Shown here: positions 1-5,771 of the stretch, in pieces | Layout of the letters: each line of letters begins with the position of its first letter | Numbering within the stretch: position 1 is the first letter of the stretch | Assembly: GCA_910579295.1 (NCBI GenBank) | Contig: CAJTTC010000027.1 | Location: 1-12,132 of the forward strand | Origin: an uncultured Christensenella sp. | GTDB lineage: Bacteria > Bacillota_A > Clostridia > Christensenellales > Borkfalkiaceae | DNA: 12,132 nucleotides | Direction of reading: 5' to 3' | The notes under the pieces: generated by a model | The model's database searches: none | Told to the model about the DNA's origin: nothing | Seen by the model: the letters and a program-made list of their open reading frames with translations, nothing else | Made by a program: the position numbers and the translations under genes

Positions 1-1
1 T

Positions 2-142
2 TATGAAATATTTAATTGGTATGATGCCCATAAAGATTATATTAAGATGCACCCGAAAAGCAGAAAGAAAGTTGAGACCATATTATCAGACATTAAAACA
101 AAATTAGATGAGCTTAATAAGCCCAAAAAAAGTGGGCTTTAG
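2..142 (+). CDS. C-terminal end of an unidentified protein (partial)
   Basis: An open frame enters from the left edge and ends at TAG 140-142, giving 46 residues that begin YEIFNWYDAHKDYIK. The tail is lysine-rich and probably helical. I do not recognise the family. It lies in the same orientation as the phage-derived genes that follow, so it may be the last gene of an upstream phage operon, but this is inference. Its stop codon is embedded in a hairpin that may act as its terminator. Confidence 0.45.
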   Translation, partial: YEIFNWYDAHKDYIKMHPKSRKKVETILSDIKTKLDELNKPKKSGL

Positions 143-152
143 CCCGTTTTTA
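119..152 (+). terminator. Terminator-like hairpin over the end of the partial CDS
   Basis: The arms AAGCCCA (119-125) and TGGGCTT (133-139) pair perfectly around a 7-nt loop. A second, overlapping pairing GGGCT/AGCCC (134-138 with 141-145) is followed by a run of T. The two pairings are mutually exclusive, so the folded form is uncertain. The position right at the upstream stop codon fits a Rho-independent terminator. Confidence 0.5.
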
Positions 153-429
153 CACTTCAAAAGTGGGCTTAAAAAATCTACTAAAATCTATGAAAAACCT
201 TTAAAAACAATGATTTTTGGTATATTTTAGCCAATCTTTGAAGAATTTTACGTACATTTGCCCATTTGCCCACTTTTATTCTTAATTAATTGCGATAAAT
301 AATATTAATAAATAATATAAAGTCAAAAATAAAAACGGGTTTTTGGGCAAGAAGAAAAAAATAGTGGAGGTGTGCTTTTGAACTTACAATTCTACTAATT
401 GATTACTTTTTATATTCTAGACCTCCCCC

Positions 430-441
430 GAATTCAAGTTC
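430..441. promoter_or_regulatory. Possible LexA/SOS-type operator
   Basis: GAATTCAAGTTC differs by one base from the Gram-positive SOS core GAAC-N4-GTTC. It ends immediately before the -35 hexamer at 442. A repressor bound here would block the promoter of the phage-derived genes. The match is imperfect and includes an EcoRI-type palindrome that could arise by chance, so this is only a candidate. Confidence 0.3.
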
Positions 442-470
442 TTGATTTGTCGATTATTTTATGCTATACT
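442..470 (+). promoter_or_regulatory. SigA-type promoter for the phage-derived operon
   Basis: TTGATT (442-447) and TATACT (465-470) are separated by 17 bp, and a TG at 462-463 gives an extended -10. Transcription would start near 477, some 28 bp before the zinc-ribbon start codon, which has AAAGGAG at 487-493. This is the best promoter match I see upstream of the block that runs to 6110. Confidence 0.7.
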
Positions 471-504
471 TTGATAACAAAAACTGAAAGGAGAATTTAC
501 GATT

Positions 505-891
505 ATGGGGAAATCGAGAAACAATAAAGAGCAAGATATTTTTAAGCACGGTAATAACAATTTCGAGCTAAGTAACTTAAAAGGACTGATATCTCCCTAC
601 GGAGATGACGATGACGAAGAAAATATTAATGACTATTGCGATGATTTCACAATGCCGCCTTCTTGTGGGCGTTGCGGTACTGAGATGCGTTTCAGTATTG
701 CCAGATTGAAATTTATGTGTCCAAACTGCGGTCACACTTTATATTTAGACGAGTATGCATTAGAAGGGGACGACAATGCCGACTACGATGAATATTATGA
801 AGATCCAGATGACGATATTCCGGAATGTTGTGTAGCTTGTGGTGGACCTTATCCTAGTTGTCGAAATAGTTGTAAAATATTTGACGATTAA
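505..891 (+). CDS. Acidic zinc-ribbon protein, phage-type
   Basis: The 128-residue product has a zinc-ribbon pattern, C54-x2-C57 then C72-x2-C75 (CGRC ... CPNC), and a second Cys cluster near the C-terminus (C108, C109, C112, C119, C123) that could hold another metal. Long acidic stretches (DDDDEE near 34-39; many D/E at 88-105) separate these parts. It has its own promoter and an AAAGGAG ribosome site 11 nt before ATG. A terminator-like hairpin follows at 909-942. Zinc ribbons of this kind bind nucleic acid or proteins, but I cannot assign a specific role. It heads the block of phage-type genes. Confidence 0.7.
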   Translation: MGKSRNNKEQDIFKHGNNNFELSNLKGLISPYGDDDDEENINDYCDDFTMPPSCGRCGTEMRFSIARLKFMCPNCGHTLYLDEYALEGDDNADYDEYYEDPDDDIPECCVACGGPYPSCRNSCKIFDD

Positions 892-908
892 AAAAATAAA
901 CGTGTTTG

Positions 909-942
909 TAAAAGCCTGTACTCTAATCGGTATGGGCTTTTA
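909..942 (+). terminator. Terminator-like hairpin behind the zinc-ribbon gene
   Basis: TAAAAGCC (909-916) pairs perfectly with GGCTTTTA (935-942). Further G-T and Watson-Crick pairs continue inward to a small loop near CTAATC. The T-rich right arm serves as the usual U-tract. The left arm and loop recur almost exactly at 11127-11146 behind the lipoprotein gene, which supports a functional, reused terminator. Confidence 0.6.
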
Positions 943-1032
943 TATTCGCGTGAAAAACATCTTCCTTTATGGAGAGAGTGATTATATTTTTAAAATAGAA
1001 CATTTTCTCTTTAATTTTTGCAGGAGACCAGT

Positions 1033-1323
1033 ATGTTAGAAAGTACTTTCAAAACAAAGCTTATTAAAGAATTAAAAGCACTGTTTCCGGGATGTATGGT
1101 ATTTCATTTGGATCCTAGCGATGGACAAGGTATACCAGACTTACTGATATTGTTCGGAAAAAAGTGGGCTACCTTAGAAGGAAAGAAAAGTAAGAATTCG
1201 AGTCATCGTCCTAATCAGGATTACTATGTTGAGTTATTAAATAAAATGTCTTACTCGGCTTTTATATATCCCGAGAATAAGGAGAAAATTTTAAATGAAC
1301 TTCAACAAGCATTCAAATCTTGA
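1033..1323 (+). CDS. VRR-NUC-type phage nuclease
   Basis: The product has 96 residues when started at ATG 1033, which has GGAG at 1023-1026 at good spacing. An in-frame TTG at 1018 lies upstream of that site and is less likely. The fold signature is of the PD-(D/E)XK/VRR-NUC class: G33-I-P35-D36-L, then a strand ending in E49-G-K51, then a conserved-looking RPNQ (59-62). D36, E49 and K51 would form the metal site. Small stand-alone VRR-NUC proteins are common in phage replication modules and act on branched or damaged DNA in family members that have been studied; substrate here is unknown. Its end overlaps the next gene by 29 bp, indicating coupled expression. Confidence 0.7.
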   Translation: MLESTFKTKLIKELKALFPGCMVFHLDPSDGQGIPDLLILFGKKWATLEGKKSKNSSHRPNQDYYVELLNKMSYSAFIYPENKEKILNELQQAFKS

Positions 1324-1855
1324 GGGGCAACACGCTTTTCTTGGAGCGAGTAAATATCATTGGTTAAATTACAATGATGATAAATTAGTTGAAACCTTTT
1401 CAAATCTCAGAGCTGCTCAAAAAGGAACAGAACTTCACGAGTTCGCGGCGATGTGTATAAGGTTGAGACAAAAACTTCCGAAATCGCAAAAAACTCTTAA
1501 CGAGTATGTAAATGATGCAATAGGTTATAGAATGCATCCGGAACAGGTTTTATATTTTTCGGAATGGTGTTTTGGAACAGCGGACGCTATTTCTTTTAGA
1601 AATAACTTTCTTAGAATACACGATTTAAAGACTGGAAAAGAGAGAGCACACATAGAGCAATTAAGAATCTATGCGGCTCTTTTTTGTTTGGAGTACAGAG
1701 TTAGTCCAGCTGATATTAAAATTGAATTGCGTATCTATCAATCGGATGAGGTTATAATAGACGAACCTGACGCCAGCGTTATAGTACCTATAATGGATAA
1801 AATTATTACATTTAGCAAAATCATTACAAAACTTGCTATGGAGGAAGACTTATAA
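1295..1855 (+). CDS. PD-(D/E)XK nuclease-like phage protein (RecB/Cas4 type)
   Basis: The 186-residue product shows the layout of RecB/Cas4-like nucleases: a helix with KGTELHE (43-49), the GTAD motif (94-97), then D110-L-K112 as the core D-x-K, and Q122 with Y126 in the position of the QhxxY box. It therefore probably binds a metal and cuts or processes DNA ends. AAGGAG at 1278-1283 precedes ATG 1295, inside the end of the VRR-NUC gene. The stop codon overlaps the next start by one base (TAATG). The tight overlaps 1323/1295 and 1855/1855 show one transcript. Similar proteins of this size sit in phage DNA-metabolism modules, as I recall; exact activity is not known to me. Confidence 0.65.
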   Translation: MNFNKHSNLEGQHAFLGASKYHWLNYNDDKLVETFSNLRAAQKGTELHEFAAMCIRLRQKLPKSQKTLNEYVNDAIGYRMHPEQVLYFSEWCFGTADAISFRNNFLRIHDLKTGKERAHIEQLRIYAALFCLEYRVSPADIKIELRIYQSDEVIIDEPDASVIVPIMDKIITFSKIITKLAMEEDL

Positions 1856-3321
1856 TGGAAGAGAATTTTGATATTCCTGTCGATAACGAAGAAAGCTTTG
1901 ACGAGTTACTTCATTACGGAACTAAATACCATTCTGGTCGATATCCGTATGGTTCTGGAGAAGACCCTTATCAACATAGTGGAGACTTGCTTAGTAGAAT
2001 TGAGCAGATGAAAAAAGAAGGTTTGACAGAAGTTGAAATAGCAAAAGCTATGAATACAACAACTGGAAAACTTAGAGTTCAGATTTCCTTAGCAACAAAT
2101 GAAAGAAGAATGCAAATGGTGGCCTCGGCAAAAAGTTTAAAAGCTGACGGTTTAAACTATTCTGAAATCGGAAGGCGTATGGGAATTAACGAATCGACAG
2201 TTCGTTCATTGCTTAACTCGGAATCCGAAGCTAGAATGTCGGCATCTCAAAATACTGCTAATTTCTTGAAGGAAAAAGTAGATTCTCTTGGGATGATTGA
2301 TATTGGTAAAGGTGTTGAGAAAGAACTCAGCGTTTCCAAAGGAAGAATGGAAAATGCAATTTATATTTTGCAGCTTGAGGGCTATGAAGTTTACGGTGGG
2401 CGTGTTCCACAAGTAAATAATCCGGGTAAACAAACTACATTAAGAGTTCTTTGTCCTCCGGGAACAGAACATAAAGAAATATATGACTTTAGTAAAATTC
2501 ATTCTGTTCAGGACGATTATATTTCCTATGATGGCGGACAGACTTTTAAACCTGCATTTGTATATCCCAAAAGTATGGATTCCAGCAGACTTCAGATTTG
2601 CTATAAAGAAGAAGGTGGCATAGATAAAGATGGTTTAATCGAGATTCGCCGTGGTGTAGAAGATTTGTCACTCGGAAATAGTCATTATGCACAAGTTCGT
2701 ATTTTGGTAGATGACACTCATTACCTTAAAGGTATGGCGGTATATTCTGATGACCTTCCTGAAGGAGTTGATATTCGGTTTAATACAAATAAAAGCAAAT
2801 CTGTTGATAAAATGGATGTTTTGAAAAAAGTAAAAACCGATGCTAATGGAAATCCCGATAAAGATAATCCTTTCGGAGCACTTGTTAAGGAGCACGGCGG
2901 TCAAAGTTATTATATTGATAAGAATGGAAAAGAACAATTATCGTTAGTCAATAAGACCAGAGAAGAAGGCGATTGGGAAGATTGGGAAGATACTTTACCT
3001 AGTCAATTCCTCGCTAAACAAAATATGTCGTTAATTACAAGACAATTGTCGTTAACTGAAGCAGACAGAGCAGCCGAATTTGAGGAAATTAAATCGTTAA
3101 CCAATCCAACAATAAAAAGAGTTTTGTTAGCGAGCTTCGCAGACGATTGTGATAAGGCGGCTGAGCATCTTCAAGCTGCGGCATTACCTAGTCAGAAATG
3201 GCATGTTAAACATGAAGTTCTTAAGCGATATGAGAAGTTGGATTTGGCTTCGCGATGTCGTTTCCCCGTCTTACTTTGCTCGTGTGTACAGCGATGGCTA
3301 TGCGACTTTCGGCAACGCTGA
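1855..3321 (+). pseudogene. Truncated large phage protein with helix-turn-helix motifs
   Basis: The frame encodes 488 residues, but only about 1-451 look like native protein. The N-terminus has the YHSGRYPYGSG motif (about 25-35) seen in many phage proteins. Two helix-turn-helix-like segments follow, TEVEIAKAMNTTTGKLR (58-74) and YSEIGRRMGINESTVRSLL (102-120). After LPSQKWHV (about 444-451) the sequence turns into Cys/Arg-rich residues that are simply the wrong frame of the DGR variable repeat. From memory, full-length relatives continue for several hundred more residues and contain a DFDGD-like motif reminiscent of two-barrel RNA polymerases; that part is absent, so polymerase function is only an inference about the intact family. 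GGAGGA at 1840-1845 gives a strong start. The likely cause of truncation is a deletion ending at about 3200-3230. Confidence 0.7.
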
Positions 3322-3364
3322 CTATGGCTTTGGCGTGCTTCCGTACTTCCTTATTGGCAGTTAA
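3212..3364 (+). pseudogene. C-terminal fragment of the DGR target protein carrying the VR
   Basis: In the +1 frame relative to the gene before it, ATG 3212 opens 50 codons ending at TAA 3362-3364. The reading WLRDVVSPSYFARV...GVLPYFLIGS matches the end of C-type-lectin-like DGR target domains: a W-L-R lead-in, a stretch of variable residues, then an invariant GV-L-P segment. No ribosome site stands before 3212, so independent translation is doubtful. The VR is read in the frame in which TR adenines fall in AAY codons, so the fragment keeps the right phase but has lost the scaffold of the lectin fold and any virion-attachment domain. Frame-0 translation of the upstream gene covers most of it. 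Confidence 0.75.
3259..3343 (+). repeat. DGR variable repeat (VR)
   Basis: It aligns without gaps to the template repeat at 4378-4462 (offset 1119). Of 85 positions, 68 are identical. Sixteen of the 17 differences lie where TR has adenine; the exception is C for G at 3266. All 51 non-adenine positions from 3267 to 3343 are identical, while 16 of 26 adenines are changed to T, C or G. The 3' end, CGTGCTTCCG (3334-3343), is invariant and sits where the initiation-of-mutagenic-homing site is expected. Codons affected read S, R, Y, S, D, Y, T, F, G, Y, G, F, G in place of mostly N, Y and D codons in TR. Confidence 0.95.
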
Positions 3365-3369
3365 TGTGA

Positions 3370-3384
3370 GGGGTCTTGTACCCC
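3370..3384 (+). promoter_or_regulatory. Hairpin just downstream of VR
   Basis: GGGGT (3370-3374) pairs with ACCCC (3380-3384) around CTTGT. It lies 26 bp past the last VR/TR-identical base and 5 bp after the target stop codon. In the Bordetella phage DGR a short GC-rich hairpin at this position stimulates homing into VR and is absent behind TR. The same placement here supports that role. There is no T-tract, so it does not look like a terminator. Confidence 0.6.
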
Positions 3385-3410
3385 GAAGTTTAATTATGGA
3401 GAAAACTTAA

Positions 3411-3725
3411 ATGAATGAATTAGAAAAAGTATATTCTATTACTTTAGCTGATGGTACTATACTCGATGACCTTAAGCTTAACGGTAATAATTATGTTTCA
3501 CAGAAAGAGATAAAGGAAGAAGCGTTTCAGGATAACTTATATTCTGTAACTATATCTGACGGAGAAAAAGAAGAGATTCATACTAATATGGAGCTTGTTC
3601 AACTTATGGAATACGAAGGCGCCTATTGGTTTATACTTCGTGATATTCCTCCTGAGACTCTTGATAGAATGCAGCTTCAGGCGGATATTGCATATTTGGC
3701 CATGATGACTGGAGTAAAACTTTAA
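3411..3725 (+). CDS. Small phage tail-region protein of unknown function
   Basis: The 104-residue product begins MNELEKVYSITLADGTILDD and contains two similar strand-rich units: xVYSITLADG (about 6-16) and LYSVTISDGEKEE (about 43-55). This hints at a small beta-rich duplicated fold. GGAG at 3398-3401 precedes ATG 3411. It has no membrane segment or signal. It lies between the DGR target end and an XkdX-like gene, a place where Firmicutes phages keep short tail-associated proteins, and I recall similar sequences there, but no function is known to me. AAGGAGA overlapping its stop codon serves the next gene. Confidence 0.65.
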   Translation: MNELEKVYSITLADGTILDDLKLNGNNYVSQKEIKEEAFQDNLYSVTISDGEKEEIHTNMELVQLMEYEGAYWFILRDIPPETLDRMQLQADIAYLAMMTGVKL

Positions 3726-3735
3726 GGAGAACACT

Positions 3736-3879
3736 ATGAAACATAGCAATAATTTTTTTAACGTAAAGCGTTGGTATAATTCTGGTATGTGGGATAAAGA
3801 GCGTGTATATAATGCCGTCGGTAGCGGTTATATTTCTGAATCGGAATACAAATTAATTACCGGCGAGGATTATAAGTGA
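3736..3879 (+). CDS. XkdX-like phage protein
   Basis: This ORF encodes 47 residues. It shows the XkdX pattern: a W-Y-x-x-G-M-W lead (13-19), a V-x-x-x-V-x-x-G-x-I segment (24-33), then SEYKLITGEDY at the C-terminus. XkdX is a small protein named from the Bacillus subtilis PBSX prophage; its role in the tail region is not established. AAGGAGA (3724-3730) lies 5 bp before ATG. Its stop TGA overlaps the GTG start of the next gene (GTGA), which implies translational coupling. Confidence 0.8.
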   Translation: MKHSNNFFNVKRWYNSGMWDKERVYNAVGSGYISESEYKLITGEDYK

Positions 3880-4361
3880 GCGTTCTCGCGGCAGATCGAA
3901 AAGAATCACGATACCAATCGATTGTGTTCGCTATAGATCTTCAAACTAGGCTTACCGATTTTGCAAATAGAGATTTTGGAGTCAAAGATTTCAAACGCTT
4001 TATTCAACTTCGGTATGCCTATGGAAAAGATGATGAAGAGAACTATTCGAAGTATCGATATTTACTTCAAGATTGCAAAACACAATTAAACAGAACAGCT
4101 GCTTTGCTTACGACAAACCTTGTTGCGGCCAAGTCAATTTACCCAACGGCTATAAATGAGTACAATCAACGAAGGGAATACCAAAACAGCGCGATAGCAA
4201 ATGCTAATCAGCTTTTGATTATTCTACAGCGAACAATTGATATTTTCGAAGTAGATGTTAATGCTTATGAGCCATATGTAAAAGATATTAATCGAGAAAT
4301 CGAATTAATAAAAAAGTGGCGTCAGAAAGATAATCAAATCAAAACGCATTTAAAAGGGTAG
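3876..4361 (+). CDS. Candidate DGR accessory variability determinant (Avd-like)
   Basis: The 161-residue product is almost entirely helical in character, with long amphipathic segments (about 12-38, 54-85, 92-125, 130-158), many Lys/Arg and a basic end (KKWRQKDNQIKTHLKG). Avd proteins are basic helical-bundle pentamers that bind the DGR reverse transcriptase and template RNA. The gene sits directly before TR and RT, where avd is normally found, and overlaps the XkdX-like stop by 4 bp with a GTG start and GAGG ahead of it. It is longer than the Avd proteins I know (about 110-130 residues), so the assignment rests on position and helical composition rather than on a recognised motif. It could instead be another small phage protein. 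Confidence 0.6.
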   Translation: MSVLAADRKESRYQSIVFAIDLQTRLTDFANRDFGVKDFKRFIQLRYAYGKDDEENYSKYRYLLQDCKTQLNRTAALLTTNLVAAKSIYPTAINEYNQRREYQNSAIANANQLLIILQRTIDIFEVDVNAYEPYVKDINREIELIKKWRQKDNQIKTHLKG

Positions 4362-4573
4362 TTTCTATCAAAGGGCGCGTTTCCGCGAATTACTTTGCTA
4401 ATGTGAACAACAATGGCAATGCGAATTACAACAACGCTGACAATGACTATGACGTGCTTCCGGATTCCCTAAGCCAATAGGGAAGGAGAAGCTATCCGTT
4501 CCCAATAGGGAGAAAAGTTAAAGCCGGACGCAATTTACTACGGTAAGTATTGCTACAAACGGTGAATGATATT
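4361..4573 (+). ncRNA. Probable DGR template RNA (TR plus spacer)
   Basis: DGR reverse transcriptases copy a structured RNA made of TR and the spacer after it. Here the roughly 110-bp spacer has no ORF. It holds a perfect 7-bp hairpin, TTCCCTA/TAGGGAA (4465-4471 with 4478-4484), abutting TR, and a second weaker TCCC-AATA-GGGA (4500-4511). The string CCAATAGGGA occurs near both. The RNA ends are unknown and the limits given are the gene-free interval only. The long transcript through avd and RT may be its source. Confidence 0.55.
4378..4462 (+). repeat. DGR template repeat (TR)
   Basis: This is the invariant donor copy of VR, placed between the Avd-like gene and the reverse transcriptase. Read in the VR frame it contains AAY codons at most diversified positions (N-rich: NVNNNGNANYNN), the typical design by which adenine mutagenesis can yield many residues but no stop codon. 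It has 26 adenines from 4386 to 4462. It carries CGCG-TTTC-CGCG at its left end (4376-4387) and CGTGCTTCCG at its right end (4453-4462), the latter shared with VR. Beyond 4462 the two repeats diverge at non-adenine bases, which sets the boundary. Confidence 0.95.
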
Positions 4574-5770
4574 ATGAGTTATGACGAGATTCTTTGTGAC
4601 GCCAATATTTTGTACAAAGCTTACCTTGCCTCTGTAAAAACGAGCAAATGGAAGGAATCAACGCAAAGGGTTATTCTGAATTATCTTACTTATATTTTTC
4701 AAATATTAGACGATTTACGAAACAGAACCCTTACGAATGATCCAACCGATGAATTCCCGTTGAATGAACGAGGCAAGGTAAGACCTATTACAAGTCTAAC
4801 TACTAAAGATAGAATAATTAGGCATGCAATATGCGATGAAATCCTATTACCTAAAATTAGACCAAAGATTATATACGATAACAGCGCGTCGATTAAAGGT
4901 AGAGGAATGTCTCACGCAAGAAAAAGATTTGAGATCCATATTCGAAAAGCATATCGAGAGTATGGGTCTGATTCTTATATTTTGTTTGGGGATTTTAAAA
5001 AGTTTTACGACAACATAATTCACAAAATAGTGAAAAAGATGTTGCTCGAACTTGTTGATGACGATGAGTTTATTAGTTGGCTATTGGACGTTATATTTGA
5101 CGGCTTTAAAATAGACGTTTCTTATATGACTGACGAGGAATACGATGCTTGTCTTCACAACGTGTTTGATAAATTAAAGTACCGTCAAACCATACCGAAA
5201 GATATTTTAACTGGCGAAAAGTTTATGGAAAAGTCGGTTAATATTGGGGACCAGATATCTCAAATAATTGGCATATTTTATCCTCATAGAATCGATACGT
5301 ACGTAAAATTCGTTAGAAGTCAAAAATACTACGGTAGATATATGGACGATTGGTATTTGATTTGCAGAACAAAAGAGGAACTTATTGATATTTACAATGG
5401 GATTTGCGAAATTGCAAAAGAACTTGGAATACATATCAATACAAAAAAGACTAGAATTGTAAAGCTTTGCAGTTCTTATAAATTCCTGCAAGTTAAGTAC
5501 GAAATGACCGAAGATGGTAAGCTGTATAAAAAGATAAACCCCAAAAGAGTGGTATGTTTCCGCCGTAAAATTAAGAAATTGGCTATTAAGGTCTTGGAAG
5601 GAACTTCTACGTACGAAAATGTCGAAAACACTTTCAAGAGTTGGATGGGGGCTTACTACAAATTGCTGACAAAAGTTCAGCGTGAAAATTTAATTACATT
5701 ATACGAAGACCTTTTTAATAAACGCATAGATATTGTGAATAAGAAAATGGTTATCACTAACAAGGAGTAA
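4574..5770 (+). CDS. DGR reverse transcriptase
   Basis: The 398-residue enzyme shows the RT boxes in order: RGKVRPITSL (66-75), SIKGRG (106-111), the motif A aspartate in GDFKKFYDNI (139-148), the DGR hallmark IGDQISQ (224-230), the catalytic YMDD (256-259), GIHINTKKT (285-293) and FLQVKYE (304-310). IGDQISQ in place of the QGxxxSP box of group II intron and retroviral RTs marks the DGR clade, whose members copy TR RNA with frequent errors opposite adenine. There is no maturase or endonuclease domain. I choose ATG 4574, with GGTGA at 4561-4565; in-frame TTG 4550 and GTG 4562 lie at or before that site. The stop is followed after 1 bp by the next ATG, with AAGGAG before it. No frameshift or lost catalytic residue is visible, so it looks functional. 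Confidence 0.95.
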   Translation: MSYDEILCDANILYKAYLASVKTSKWKESTQRVILNYLTYIFQILDDLRNRTLTNDPTDEFPLNERGKVRPITSLTTKDRIIRHAICDEILLPKIRPKIIYDNSASIKGRGMSHARKRFEIHIRKAYREYGSDSYILFGDFKKFYDNIIHKIVKKMLLELVDDDEFISWLLDVIFDGFKIDVSYMTDEEYDACLHNVFDKLKYRQTIPKDILTGEKFMEKSVNIGDQISQIIGIFYPHRIDTYVKFVRSQKYYGRYMDDWYLICRTKEELIDIYNGICEIAKELGIHINTKKTRIVKLCSSYKFLQVKYEMTEDGKLYKKINPKRVVCFRRKIKKLAIKVLEGTSTYENVENTFKSWMGAYYKLLTKVQRENLITLYEDLFNKRIDIVNKKMVITNKE

Positions 5771-5771
5771 T

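Larger units (their letters stand above)
143..504. other. AT-rich intergenic region upstream of the phage-derived operon
   Basis: I see no credible gene in this stretch of about 360 bp. It contains AAAAGTGGGC at 159-168 and inverted at 268-277 (another copy lies at 128-137), the 14-mer GGGTTTTTGGGCAA at 337-350 that recurs inverted at 6208-6221, an AGGAGGT-like string near 364 without a proper ORF behind it, and the promoter at 442-470. It may be a control region or carry a junction of the element. Confidence 0.5.

Noticed and set aside
364..396. Leader peptide after GGAGGTG (TTG start near 377)
   Set aside because: It would be only six codons with no recognisable control structure behind it.
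839..1039. ORF of 66 codons overlapping the zinc-ribbon end
   Set aside because: It has no ribosome site, overlaps a convincing gene in another frame and runs through the terminator hairpin.
2206..2433. Minus-strand ORFs inside the gene at 1855 (also 2668-2937)
   Set aside because: They have no ribosome sites and lie opposite a continuous coding frame with clear motifs.
4373..4462. CRISPR or tandem repeat
   Set aside because: There are only two related copies, 1.1 kb apart and differing at adenines, which is explained by the DGR.
4574..5770. RT from a group II intron or retron
   Set aside because: There is no maturase or endonuclease domain, no intron RNA structure or msr/msd layout, and the IGDQISQ box with a TR/VR pair is specific to DGRs.
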